A stretch of 64,000 nucleotides of DNA from JBGSMF01 sp964651475 (GTDB taxonomy: Bacteria; Chloroflexota; Anaerolineae; Fen-1058). The first letter of the stretch is position 1, and every line of letters starts with the position of its first letter. Where the stretch lies: NCBI GenBank assembly GCA_964651475.1, contig CAZYXV010000014.1, positions 52,525 to 116,524 on the forward strand, given 5' to 3'. Of the stretch, positions 32,541 through 40,952 are shown in pieces. The notes below the pieces were generated by a model that was given only the letters and a program-made list of their open reading frames with translations, was not told where the DNA came from and did no database searches. Position numbers and translations under genes: made by a program.

Positions 32541-32606
32541 TTAAAAGATTTCCCTGGCGCAATGCCAGGCCACCCTGTTGGGACGTACTACCTGAAATCT
32601 AGATAT

Positions 32607-32624
32607 TTACAGATTGCGAATCAT
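32607..32624 (-). CDS. leader peptide MIRNL of the ABC-F gene
   Basis: Five codons, ATG ATT CGC AAT CTG TAA, placed 6 bases after AAGGAG and about 22 bases after a perfect TATAAT. Short peptides like this precede inducible ribosome-protection ABC-F and erm genes, where drug-stalled ribosomes change leader folding. It is seen directly in the sequence; the stalling mechanism is inferred. Confidence 0.72.
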   Translation of the reverse strand: MIRNL

Positions 32625-32647
32625 TAAAAGCTCCTTAAGCAGGCAGT

Positions 32648-32676
32648 ATTATACTGCACGCGGTCATAAATTGCAA
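32648..32676 (-). promoter_or_regulatory. sigma-70 promoter of the ABC-F leader
   Basis: On the minus strand TTGCAA (32671-32676) and TATAAT (32648-32653) are separated by 17 bases. Transcription would start near 32641 and give a leader of about 140 bases. Confidence 0.85.
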
Positions 32677-32690
32677 TTTTTCACAATCCT

Positions 32691-32820
32691 GTCATTGCGA
32701 GCCGCTCCACCTGCGGCGAGCGGCGAAGCAATCTGTACGCTTGCAGATCAGAGATTGCTTCGGGCGCTTCGCACCCTCGCAATGACAACAAAATTGCAGA
32801 TTGTGCCCGCGCCCAGTATA
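32691..32820. repeat. dispersed repeat of the GTCATTGCGAG...GAAGCAATC family, copy 1
   Basis: TGTCATTGCGAG at about 32691-32702 and CTCGCAATGACA near 32777-32788 are inverted ends; inside, GAAGCAATC and GATTGCTTC form a second pair. The segment 32770-32820 is repeated exactly, inverted, at 63950-64000. A related copy is at 39026-39115. It abuts the ABC-F promoter. Confidence 0.88.
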
Positions 32821-32849
32821 TATCATCCTGGCAAAAGCCTGTCAACTCT

Positions 32850-32880
32850 ACAAAAAACCGGCTCTCGATTGAGAGCCGGT
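32850..32880 (-). terminator. intrinsic terminator of the SurA-like gene
   Basis: On the minus strand ACCGGCTCTC, loop AATC, GAGAGCCGGT, then TTTTTTG: a perfect 10-base stem with a T tract, 7 bases after the stop codon at 32887. Confidence 0.93.
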
Positions 32881-32886
32881 AATCTT

Positions 32887-34089
32887 TTATTGCGTAAAAG
32901 GCGGTATGACGCTCGCGTAATCGAGATAGGTCACCAGGCCGGCTGTGTTGCGCTGCGCCGTCAACCAATCGTCAAACTGGGTTTCCTGCATCGTTTGGCG
33001 CTGCGGTTCGGTCAGCGGGTAAACCTGGCGGCCCGTCACCTGGAACACGTACGAACTGCCAAACACGTTCGTGATGATCTTGGTCGTCTGGCTGACGGCC
33101 AGGCTTGCCAATTGCTCCCACACGAGCGGATCAAACTGCTGGCTCACCTCTTGCACAGGCGACCAGTCCGTCTCGCCCTGCGTTGCGCTAACGACCTTGC
33201 CGCTTTCCACCTCGGCGTAGAACCTGTTAAATCCATTCGGCAAAAAGCTCGAGGCCACCTGGACGGCCGGCTCGGATTCGAGCCGCACATAACGCAGCTT
33301 GATTTGGTCCGCCTCTGTAGGCGTCTCGGCGCCGAACGCCTCTTGAACCTTGCCCCGCAACAGCTCGGCCTCTACCAAACTGCGAAAGTCGCTTTCTGTC
33401 ATGCCAGCCTGTTGAGATAGCGTGCTTTTGTAATTGTTAAAAGCCGTGTTAAAAGCCGCTTCACTGACCGGGGTCGGCGACGGGGCGGGGGTGAATGTCG
33501 GTTCAGGCGTCACCGTGAGCGGCACGCTTGGCGTGGGCAGCGGCGTGCTGGTGGGGGCCGGCGTGGGCGGGATGCGATAATAGTCGAACATATTTTGTTC
33601 GATGAACTGGGTCACTTCTGCCGGGGAGACTGCGATATTCCGCCGCAGCGCCTCCTGGCGAATCAACTCCTCGCCCACCATCGCATCCAACACCTGCTGG
33701 CCCACCAAGGAAGAATTGCTTAGCTGGCTTTCTACCTGGGCAATTTGCTGGTCAATCTGCGTCACCAGGAATTCCAGGCTGGGGTCTTCGCCAAACTGGA
33801 CACGCTGTTGCTGCAATTGAGCGCGCCGGCTCATCAGGTTATAGTACTGGTAACGCACCCGCTTCTGAAACGCCTCGGTCGTAATATCTACATTGCCCAC
33901 TTTGGCCACCGGTTGGCGCGGCTGCAAAACACGCACATTATATATACCCAGGAGCAGCAACCCCACCGTGATTACCGACACAACGGCCACGCCAATCAAC
34001 AGGTAGCGCTGCTGCTGCGCCTCGCGCTCGGCGCGCGATTGTTGCTTGCGCGTGAGTTCTTTGGGGAGTTTGCTTTTCGCTTTTGTCAT
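32887..34089 (-). CDS. SurA/parvulin-like membrane-anchored peptidyl-prolyl isomerase
   Basis: A 400-residue protein. A basic N terminus with many Gln/Arg precedes one membrane anchor (YLLIGVAVVSVITVGLLLLG, about residues 34-53). A SurA-N-like helical domain follows (VDITTEAFQKRVRYQYYNL), then a Thr/Pro linker (residues about 190-225), and a PpiC-type region near the C terminus (GFNRFYAEVESGKVVSATQG, SSYVFQVTGRQVYPLTE). It acts outside the membrane on secreted proteins. The usual rotamase signature is weak, so chaperone activity alone is possible. It follows rpsR by 91 bases. Confidence 0.8.
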   Translation of the reverse strand: MTKAKSKLPKELTRKQQSRAEREAQQQRYLLIGVAVVSVITVGLLLLGIYNVRVLQPRQPVAKVGNVDITTEAFQKRVRYQYYNLMSRRAQLQQQRVQFGEDPSLEFLVTQIDQQIAQVESQLSNSSLVGQQVLDAMVGEELIRQEALRRNIAVSPAEVTQFIEQNMFDYYRIPPTPAPTSTPLPTPSVPLTVTPEPTFTPAPSPTPVSEAAFNTAFNNYKSTLSQQAGMTESDFRSLVEAELLRGKVQEAFGAETPTEADQIKLRYVRLESEPAVQVASSFLPNGFNRFYAEVESGKVVSATQGETDWSPVQEVSQQFDPLVWEQLASLAVSQTTKIITNVFGSSYVFQVTGRQVYPLTEPQRQTMQETQFDDWLTAQRNTAGLVTYLDYASVIPPFTQ

Positions 34090-34113
34090 CCTATGCCGTC
34101 CTATAGACTGAAA

Positions 34114-34151
34114 CCCTCCCGCAAGTTGCCACACGCGAACCTGCGGGAGGG
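34114..34151. repeat. palindromic element of the CCCTCCCGCAGGTT family, short copy
   Basis: CCCTCCCGCAAGTT (34114-34127) and AACCTGCGGGAGGG (34138-34151) pair with one mismatch around a 10-base loop, between rpsR and the SurA-like gene. It matches the arms at 21547-21627. The stem may separate expression of the ribosomal operon from the downstream gene. Confidence 0.8.
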
Positions 34152-34180
34152 CACAAATACAAATCGAGATTGAAATTCAA

Positions 34181-34504
34181 CTAACGCGCCGCGCGCCCCA
34201 CAAAGGGGATCAACGCCAGGTGGCGCGCCCGCTTGATCGTTTGCGCCAGCCGCCGTTGATGTTTGGCGCACGTGCCCGTCTGCCGGCGAGGGCGAATCTT
34301 GCCGCGGTCGCTCAGATAGCGCCGCAGCGTCTCGGGCTGTTTGTAATCTACGTGCGCATTCTTGTCTACGCAAAACGCGCACACGCGCACCTTGGGCACA
34401 AAGCGGCGCGGGCCAAACCGTCCGCGCCCGCGTCGCATCGGGCCTCCAGACGATTCGCCTGCGTCGCCTGCATACTCTTCATTTTCGTCTTCGTAATCTG
34501 CCAT
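34181..34504 (-). CDS. rpsR: 30S ribosomal protein S18
   Basis: A 107-residue protein, longer than the usual 75-80 because of an acidic, glycine-rich N-terminal extension (residues 1-30). The conserved core reads VRVCAFCVDKNAHVDYKQPE, then LRRYLSDRGKIRPRRQTGTC and AKHQRRLAQTIKRARHLALI. CAFC and the later Cys suggest the zinc-binding type. AGGAGGG precedes the ATG. It binds S6 in the 30S platform; rpsF and ssb are upstream in the same operon. Confidence 0.97.
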   Translation of the reverse strand: MADYEDENEEYAGDAGESSGGPMRRGRGRFGPRRFVPKVRVCAFCVDKNAHVDYKQPETLRRYLSDRGKIRPRRQTGTCAKHQRRLAQTIKRARHLALIPFVGRAAR

Positions 34505-34545
34505 AATAACCCTCCTGATGGGATCGCACCAGCCCCCATCGCACT

Positions 34546-34944
34546 TTAGAATGGAAATTCATCTTCATCTACGGACGCTTCCGCCACCATCCCCTCGTCA
34601 GATGGTTCGCCGCGCCGGTCGCTCAGGATAATCATTTCATTCGCCACCAACTCGGTGCGAAAGTGCTTTTTGCCATCCTGGTCATCCCAGCCGCGTGTCT
34701 GCAAGCGCCCTTCAATATAAACCGACTGACCTTTGCGCAAGTGTTGCTTGCATATTTCTGCCAGGTTGCCCCAGGCCACCACGTTGAACCATTCGGTCTC
34801 TTCGCGGCGGTCGCCGTCGCCCGAGGTCCACGAGCGCGTGGTAGCCACGCTAAACGACGTCACCGGGCGGCCGCTGGGCGTGTAACGCATCTCCGGGTCA
34901 CGCCCCAACTGGCCGATAATCATGACTTTGTTAAGGCCTCTCAT
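34546..34944 (-). CDS. ssb: single-stranded DNA-binding protein
   Basis: A 132-residue OB-fold protein: GLNKVMIIGQLGRDPEMRY, EETEWFNVVAWGNLAEIC, KGQSVYIEGRLQTRGWDDQD, and an acidic tail ending DEDEFPF, the interaction tip for repair and replication proteins. It sits between rpsF and rpsR, the classic order. Confidence 0.97.
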   Translation of the reverse strand: MRGLNKVMIIGQLGRDPEMRYTPSGRPVTSFSVATTRSWTSGDGDRREETEWFNVVAWGNLAEICKQHLRKGQSVYIEGRLQTRGWDDQDGKKHFRTELVANEMIILSDRRGEPSDEGMVAEASVDEDEFPF

Positions 34945-34994
34945 CCTCTTTACTCCTCAACCCAACCAGACCTGAACCCACACGCCAGTCAGTA

Positions 34995-35282
34995 TCACTC
35001 CTCTTCGCGGACCAACAAATAACGCAGGACATCCTCGGTCAACTGGAGCTGACGTTCCAGTTCACGCGGAGCCTGCGCTGGCAATTGGACACGCATAAAG
35101 ACATACTGGCCTTCGCCGACTTTTTTGATCGGATACGCCAGTTGCCGCCGTCCCCACTGTTCAGTTTGAGTGATTTGCCCACCGCTCACGCCGATCAAGT
35201 TTTTAACTTTATCTACGAGAGTAGTGAGAGCCGCTTCGTCTAACTCTGGACGGACAATAAATGTCAACTCATAATTGCGCAT
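34995..35282 (-). CDS. rpsF: 30S ribosomal protein S6
   Basis: A 95-residue protein: MRNYELTFIVRPELDE, then QTEQWGRRQLAYPIKKVGEG and YVFMRVQLPAQAPRELERQL. The ATG at 35282 is preceded by GGAGG, and an upstream in-frame opening runs through the leader hairpins. First gene of rpsF-ssb-rpsR. Confidence 0.97.
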   Translation of the reverse strand: MRNYELTFIVRPELDEAALTTLVDKVKNLIGVSGGQITQTEQWGRRQLAYPIKKVGEGQYVFMRVQLPAQAPRELERQLQLTEDVLRYLLVREEE

Positions 35283-35352
35283 ACTCGCGTTAACACCTCC
35301 TTTCCACGGGATTACCCCCGGTCCACGCCGGGAGCGGAAAGACGCGAGACGT

Positions 35353-35396
35353 GCTTGAAAGCTATCAAGCGCGGCAGCGGACAAGGGACGCTGCCG
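35353..35396 (-). promoter_or_regulatory. structured leader of rpsF
   Basis: Two stems lie in the rpsF leader: CGGCAGCG/CGCTGCCG (35372-35379 with 35389-35396, 9-base loop) and GCTTGA/TCAAGC (35353-35358 with 35365-35370). Many bacteria autoregulate this operon through an S6:S18-binding leader RNA; this could be that element, but the specific CCG bulge was not verified. Confidence 0.5.
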
Positions 35397-35436
35397 CTGT
35401 CTTAACGGGCGCTAGTTTACCACAGGCCAGCTTTTT

Positions 35437-38400
35437 TTACAAGTCAGCCGGGGCTTCTGACGTGACGATTGGAATGGCCATGTAAAACGTCGAGCCGGCT
35501 CCCAGCTGGCTTTCCACCCACACTCGCCCGCCGTGCCACTCGGCAATAGATTTGACAATCGCCAGCCCCAAACCAGAGCCTTTAATGTCCAGGGTATCGC
35601 GCCGCTTGACCCGGTAAAAGCGCTCAAACAGCCGCGCCTGGTCCGAAGGCGCGATCCCAATGCCGCTATCTTTGACGTACAAAATCAACGACTCTGACAT
35701 TTCGCTCAGGTTCACCGTCACCAGGCCGCCCGCCGGGGTATACTTGAAGGCGTTATCCAGCAAGTTAGTGACGGCGCGCTTGAGCAAAGCGGGGTCGGCC
35801 AGCGACGGGCAACGCGAATTAATTTCGGCCCTCAAATCCAGCTCACGCGTGGCCGCCTGGCTGCGCACCTCGTTCACCACTTCGAGCACGACGTCGCCGA
35901 ACACGCACACCTGGCGCTGCAGGCCCACGCCGGCCTCAATGCGGCCCAGATCCAACAAGTCGTCAATCAGGTTCGTCATCTGTTGGATGCCGGCCGAAAT
36001 CTTTTCGACGTATTCGATTTGCTTGTCGTTCAGGGCGCCGACCATGGGCAACATGGTGGTATAGCCGCGCATGTACGTGAGCGGGCTGCGCAGGTCGTGG
36101 CTGACCGTGGCCACAAACTGCGATTTCATCGAGTCCAGTTCCTTGAAATGCGTCACATCTCGCAGAACGGCTACCCGCCCCACCACGTGCTTGCCCCCTC
36201 TGCCGCGCGGATCGTTGACAACGATTGCCGAGGCGCTGCCATACAACGTCCGACCATCCGGCAGCGGCACTTCGCCCGTCTGGACAATCTCGGCGGATTG
36301 AACAGCCGTCAACAACTGGACCACCGTCGGGTCGTGAATCGCCTCGGTCAACGGCTTGCCGCCCACCCGCGCCGATTGCACGCCAAAGGAAGCCTCGGCC
36401 GCCGGGTTCAAGAATAACACGTGGTTTTGGGAATCGGTCACGATCACCGCGTCGCCGGTGCTGTTCAAGATGGCCTCCAGGCGCCGCCGGCCATCTTCGG
36501 CTGCCTGGCGTCCATCTTGGGCAGCCAGGAACAAGCGGGCATTTTCTGCCACCACGGCCGCCTGGCCAGCCAGCGTGGTCAACACGCTGATCTCCGAAGC
36601 GGAAAAGCGGCGCTGCTCTTTGTACGCCAGCCACAACACGCCCAACGTCTGGGTTTGCCGCCTCACCGGAAAGGCCGCAATGGAACGCACGCCGGGCCAT
36701 ATCACGGCAGGGTTGAGCATGCCCCGCGTCCGCGTCGTGCTTTCCAAAAACAAGGGCGCGTCGAGTTTGCTGGATTGCTCGGCCAGGGCGCGATCCAACG
36801 GCGTGAGGCCGGCCTCCGCCACCTCGCCCGCACTGATGACCTGGTCGGGCGACCCGTCTTCGGAAAAGATCATCAGGCGGCAGCACTGCGCCGGGCTGGC
36901 CTGGAGCATGCCATTCAAAATAGGCGGCGCGCCGCGCTGCAAGTCGAGGCTGGCGGTCGTCACTTCCTGGCTGACGCGCAGCAGCAAAGACAAATCTTCC
37001 AATTGTCCCCGCACTCGCATGCGCATCTGCTCGAAGGATTGTCCCAACTGTCCCACCTCGTCTTCACCGTTAATCTGGATGGGGACAGTGAGCTTGCCAT
37101 CACTGATCTGCTGGGCCGCGTGCGCGAGCGTGCCCAATGGACGGGTCAGCCAGCGAGCCACAAAGGCCATAAATACACCCGCCAAGATTGCCAGCGCCGC
37201 CAACAAAATCAACAACGGCATTGAAATTTGGGCCGCCACCTCAAGCACCGCCGCGTAAGGCAACTCGATGACGGCCGTCCACGGCTGCCCGTCCACCGGA
37301 CGCACAAACAGCAAACGCCGCGTGCCGTCTTGAGCGTAATGCACGTAGGTCCGGCCGCTCCCCTCCTCTGCCAAGAGCGGCAGGTTCGGGTTGAGCGTCC
37401 ATGTAGACAACACGAGATCCTGGTTAGGATGGACGACAATGCGTCCCTGTTCATCTATCAAAAAACCGACGCCCGCCCCGAGTGTCCGCTGCAATCCAGC
37501 GCTCACGCTGCTCATGATCGGGTTGACATCTAGCTGCGCCCGCCCCAACAAAGCGCCAAAACGCTCCCCATCGGCCGAGGCGGAATCCGCCACCTGGACG
37601 ACAAACGAGATGATGGGGATATTTTCAGCGCCCATATGAACCTGGCTGAACTGCGGCGCGCCGGAAGCCAGCACGCGCTCCAATAATACTCGTTCTTCGT
37701 CGGTCAAATCGGTCGCCACGTCCGGCGGATAGCGGCTCAACACCTGGCTGTCTCGATCGAACAAGAGCAACTGGTCAAAGAACGCGCCAGCCCGCACGCT
37801 TTCCGCCAGGCATTGCTGGCGCGCAGTTTCGTCTGCGTTGCGCAGGCGCTCGTCGGCGGCGGACGAGTCTATCAGGCTTTGGCCGGTCTGGAAAAAATAA
37901 GACACGTTGCCGGTGGCGCTGATCACGTCGCGCGACATCTGAGCCACCGCCTGGCGCTTGGCCGCCTCGAGCGCCGTGGCCGTCACGGCGTACAACAACA
38001 CGCCAATCGCCATCAGGATAACGGGCGTGAAAATAGAGAGCAGGCGAAAACTCAGGCTGCGCGCGTAGGGCGGCGGAAGAGGCGAACCGAGGTCAGGCCG
38101 CAAGGAGGACAGCGCAATGTAGATTCCCTGGACAATCGAACCGGCCAACACACCCGTCAGCAAAGTCGGCCCGAGTGCGGTCCGCAGCAACGACCAGCTA
38201 TAATCCAGCGCATACAGCGCCGGTCCCGGCGTGTGAAGGTAAAGCGACGGCAACACGAACAGCCAGCTCACACCCGCGCCTATCACACCCGCCGCAAGCG
38301 GCTGGCGCATCAGCGCCGACACGCGATCGCGATAATTTTGTCGCACTAAAAAGCCGCTCACCACGCCAAACACGGCCGCCTCGACAAACTGGGCCAGCAA

Positions 38401-38790
38401 CCCCGTCCCGAACAAGACGCGCGTCAGGCCGGCCGCCGCGCCCACCACCAACGCCGGCCCAACGCCCAACCACGCGCCCGCCGCCAAAACGGGCGCCAGG
38501 CCCAACAACGGGGTAAAGAGCGGCAGGGTTGCCTGGGGACGGCCGGGTACAGGCGGGGCGCTGGTGGCCGAATAGGGCCACAGCAGGAAATTATTTAGCC
38601 ACACGGCCAGCAGCACGAGGAGCGCGAAAAACAAGGCGCGCCGCCAGTTTGGGAGGGCAAAGGCGCGCCGCTGGCTGACGAGGAGCGCCAACAGCGCCGC
38701 GCCATACAATGCCAAAACAATCCCCCCTTCAACCTGGCGGGCAGGAAATTCCAGGTAAGGTTGACGCCAGATTCCAAGCCAATTTGGCAT
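35437..38790 (-). CDS. large multidomain sensor histidine kinase
   Basis: A 1117-residue kinase. N-terminal membrane region with about seven helices (residues 1-240), then a helix (LLSIFTPVILMAIGVLLYAV) and an extracytoplasmic Cache sensor domain (about 270-520), a further helix, HAMP (TRPLGTLAHAAQQISDGKL), GAF (about 640-780), PAS (ILNSTGDAVIVTDSQNHVLF), HisKA with SHDLRSPLTYMRGY, and HATPase (LLDNAFKYTPAGG, DSGIGIAPSD, GSGLGLAIVKSI). No response regulator gene is adjacent. ATG 38790 is chosen; a GTG upstream overlaps a TATAAT-like promoter element. Confidence 0.93.
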   Translation of the reverse strand: MPNWLGIWRQPYLEFPARQVEGGIVLALYGAALLALLVSQRRAFALPNWRRALFFALLVLLAVWLNNFLLWPYSATSAPPVPGRPQATLPLFTPLLGLAPVLAAGAWLGVGPALVVGAAAGLTRVLFGTGLLAQFVEAAVFGVVSGFLVRQNYRDRVSALMRQPLAAGVIGAGVSWLFVLPSLYLHTPGPALYALDYSWSLLRTALGPTLLTGVLAGSIVQGIYIALSSLRPDLGSPLPPPYARSLSFRLLSIFTPVILMAIGVLLYAVTATALEAAKRQAVAQMSRDVISATGNVSYFFQTGQSLIDSSAADERLRNADETARQQCLAESVRAGAFFDQLLLFDRDSQVLSRYPPDVATDLTDEERVLLERVLASGAPQFSQVHMGAENIPIISFVVQVADSASADGERFGALLGRAQLDVNPIMSSVSAGLQRTLGAGVGFLIDEQGRIVVHPNQDLVLSTWTLNPNLPLLAEEGSGRTYVHYAQDGTRRLLFVRPVDGQPWTAVIELPYAAVLEVAAQISMPLLILLAALAILAGVFMAFVARWLTRPLGTLAHAAQQISDGKLTVPIQINGEDEVGQLGQSFEQMRMRVRGQLEDLSLLLRVSQEVTTASLDLQRGAPPILNGMLQASPAQCCRLMIFSEDGSPDQVISAGEVAEAGLTPLDRALAEQSSKLDAPLFLESTTRTRGMLNPAVIWPGVRSIAAFPVRRQTQTLGVLWLAYKEQRRFSASEISVLTTLAGQAAVVAENARLFLAAQDGRQAAEDGRRRLEAILNSTGDAVIVTDSQNHVLFLNPAAEASFGVQSARVGGKPLTEAIHDPTVVQLLTAVQSAEIVQTGEVPLPDGRTLYGSASAIVVNDPRGRGGKHVVGRVAVLRDVTHFKELDSMKSQFVATVSHDLRSPLTYMRGYTTMLPMVGALNDKQIEYVEKISAGIQQMTNLIDDLLDLGRIEAGVGLQRQVCVFGDVVLEVVNEVRSQAATRELDLRAEINSRCPSLADPALLKRAVTNLLDNAFKYTPAGGLVTVNLSEMSESLILYVKDSGIGIAPSDQARLFERFYRVKRRDTLDIKGSGLGLAIVKSIAEWHGGRVWVESQLGAGSTFYMAIPIVTSEAPADL

Positions 38791-38841
38791 TGTCCGCGTG
38801 CCTCGTAAAACAAATGCTAAAACGTACAGGTTATTATACAC

Positions 38842-39269
38842 CTAATTTTAGTCAATGCGAAATCGCCTCCACTTTGGGATTCCGCGCGGAATCCCGCGTA
38901 CTTGTACTGGTAATGACTGTCAGCCGTACAGTTCAATGTATGACCGCGGACATTATGGCTTTGCCATTTTCACTTTTTTATGATTATGCGTTTGATGTGA
39001 AATGGAGCTACTTGCCCTGATTTGTCATTGCGAGCCGCCTGGAGGGCGGCGAAGCAATCCCATTGCTACGGTTAAGGAGATTGCTTCGGCGCTTCGCGCC
39101 TCGCAATGACAAGGTAGAAACTCATTTCACATCAAACGTATTATGGTTCTTTGGGAGTTCCCGGGGTCGGAGCGCCGGGGTTCCCAACTTGTTGGGGCAA
39201 GATGGCGCTTTACCTGAACAAGTTCGGGAATCCAGCATGCTTTCCACGCCAAGTCCCAAAGAGCCATGA
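38842..39269. repeat. 428-base intergenic block of nested palindromic repeats
   Basis: No gene is visible. The block contains a copy of the GTCATTGCGAG family (about 39026-39115) flanked by an outer inverted pair CGTTTGATGTGAAATG (38989-39004 and 39123-39138). A further imperfect palindrome follows, from GGTTCTTTGGGA near 39144 to TCCCAAAGAGCC near 39253-39264. The AT-rich 38820-38990 part holds the probable promoter of the kinase gene. Confidence 0.75.
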
Positions 39270-40169
39270 TTATAATGTATCTATGACGTAACCACCGCTT
39301 TTCATCAACCAGACATAGCCATCCTCAAGACCCGGCCGCACAATTTCTGCAGATGGGTATTCCTCGGCGCTGCGGCCAACCAGGCGATACTGAATCCCCT
39401 CAGCCAGATGCAGCATTGAGACGACGATCAGGTCATGGTTGGGTTTTTCAGAACTGGAACTGGTCAACATCCAAACGTGGCCGGCAGCGGATTGAATCAG
39501 TTCGGCGGGGCTGCCGCGGAAAATGACCCGGCCATGCGCCAGCACGGCCATGTCTCGGCAGGTCTGACCAATGTCCTCAACAATGTGAGTGGACAAGATA
39601 ACAGTTCGTTCCGCAGCCAGCCTGACCAGCAGATTGCGGAAGCGGATGCGCTCTTCTGGATCCAGTCCGGCGGTTGGCTCGTCCACGATCAGCAGCTTGG
39701 GGTCGTTGACCAGCGCCTGGGCAATACCGACGCGCCGCTTCATACCGCCCGAAAAGCCCTTGATTTTGCGCCCGGCTTCCTGGCTCAGACCAACCAGCTC
39801 AATCACGCGCTCAACGCTTTGCTGACGCGCACGCGAATCATCCATGCCTTTCAGAATCGCCATATAGTCCACAAATTGAGCAGCGGTCAGATCCGGGTAC
39901 ATGCCTAACTCTTGCGGGAGGTAACCAAGCATAGATTTGACGGCTTGCTTGCCCGCCTCGGTGGCCAGGTTGTGCCCATTTACGCGCAAGCTGCCGCTGG
40001 TGGGATTGACAATCCCGGCCAGCATGCGCATCAGCGTTGTTTTGCCGGCGCCATTAGGCCCAAGCAGGCCAAACATGCCCGCGCCAATTTCCAAGTCTAT
40101 GCCGTTGAGGGCGTTCACTGCGCGCCCGTTGGCGCGATAGACTTTGATGAGAGATGAAATTTCAATCAT
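39270..40169 (-). CDS. ABC transporter ATP-binding protein
   Basis: A 299-residue ATPase of the ABC-2 exporter type: Walker A LLGPNGAGKTTLMR, Q-loop YLPQELGMYPDLTA, signature FSGGMKRRVGIAQAL, Walker B LLIVDEPTAGLDPEE, H-loop ILSTHIVEDIG, then a C-terminal domain of about 90 residues. It is the last gene of the sigma/anti-sigma-headed operon (44075 to 39270) and would drive the permeases upstream. Confidence 0.94.
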   Translation of the reverse strand: MIEISSLIKVYRANGRAVNALNGIDLEIGAGMFGLLGPNGAGKTTLMRMLAGIVNPTSGSLRVNGHNLATEAGKQAVKSMLGYLPQELGMYPDLTAAQFVDYMAILKGMDDSRARQQSVERVIELVGLSQEAGRKIKGFSGGMKRRVGIAQALVNDPKLLIVDEPTAGLDPEERIRFRNLLVRLAAERTVILSTHIVEDIGQTCRDMAVLAHGRVIFRGSPAELIQSAAGHVWMLTSSSSEKPNHDLIVVSMLHLAEGIQYRLVGRSAEEYPSAEIVRPGLEDGYVWLMKSGGYVIDTL

Positions 40170-40190
40170 AAGCCCCTTTCAAAATGTCAG

Positions 40191-40284
40191 GCAGCTTGTC
40201 GGAGAGGTGCTCCACGCGCCGTCCCCGGCGCGCTCAAGCCGCCGAGGACGGCGGCTTGAGCGGGGTTCTCCGACAGGTTGCTAG
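40191..40284. repeat. palindromic repeat, copy 2 of the CTAGCAGCCTGTCGG family
   Basis: GCAGCTTGTCGGAGA (40191-40205) pairs with TCTCCGACAGGTTGC (40267-40281) with two mismatches. Inside, GCTCAAGCCGCC (40232-40243) pairs perfectly with 40250-40261. On the minus strand the element starts with the TAG that stops the preceding permease gene, as in copy 1. Confidence 0.82.
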
Positions 40285-40943
40285 ATATAGCGTTCTTGGC
40301 GGCGCAAGAGTACCCATGCGCCAAACACAAACGCCACAGTCAAAACAAACAATGTAATCTGATTGGCAATCAAAGCTGGATGGTCGGGCATGAGTGCGCC
40401 CATGAATACCAACACGTATTTGCCATTATTGCGCGCGAGCCAACCGCGCGCCAACAGTTCCAGCAGCCAGACGATGCCGGTCAGGAATGCGCCCGTCATG
40501 GTCTGAGCAGCCAGCAGCGACCCGGCGCAGCCGAGCGCCATCAAAGATAGCGTGGGGATCAGCCAGGCCAGTTGTACGCCCAAGGCATTGCCCAGGAGAG
40601 AGAGGTCGGCACCCAGAGCCAAAACAAAGACTTGAAAGGCCAGGGCGCACACGGCCTGGATAGCCAGGATCAAGCCCAGGCGTTCGAGCAAAAAACGCTC
40701 GGCGCGAGTCGGCGTGGCAAAGCGCAACTCGAGGGCCGGGTCATCCAAAAGCGCGTATGCCGCCATGATGCCGCCAATCAGCGGGACAACTGTCCCAAGA
40801 TAAGCGCGGGCCATATCAAGCAGGTGATCCGGTTCCATTCGGAACAGGCAAATGATGGCGAACAAGGCCCAGAAAGCAGCCGGCAGCCAGAGCTGATCGA
40901 GCCGATAGGTTGAAAAGGTGTAACGCAGCGAAAACTGTTTCAT
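40281..40943 (-). CDS. ABC transporter membrane protein
   Basis: A 220-residue protein with six hydrophobic segments and no other domain, for example LWLPAAFWALFAIICLF and ALGCAGSLLAAQTMTGAFLT. Its position between the other permeases and the ATPase indicates an ABC-2-type membrane subunit. The stop codon TAG lies inside the palindromic repeat at 40191-40284. Confidence 0.8.
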   Translation of the reverse strand: MKQFSLRYTFSTYRLDQLWLPAAFWALFAIICLFRMEPDHLLDMARAYLGTVVPLIGGIMAAYALLDDPALELRFATPTRAERFLLERLGLILAIQAVCALAFQVFVLALGADLSLLGNALGVQLAWLIPTLSLMALGCAGSLLAAQTMTGAFLTGIVWLLELLARGWLARNNGKYVLVFMGALMPDHPALIANQITLFVLTVAFVFGAWVLLRRQERYI

Positions 40944-40952
40944 AGTGTTTCC

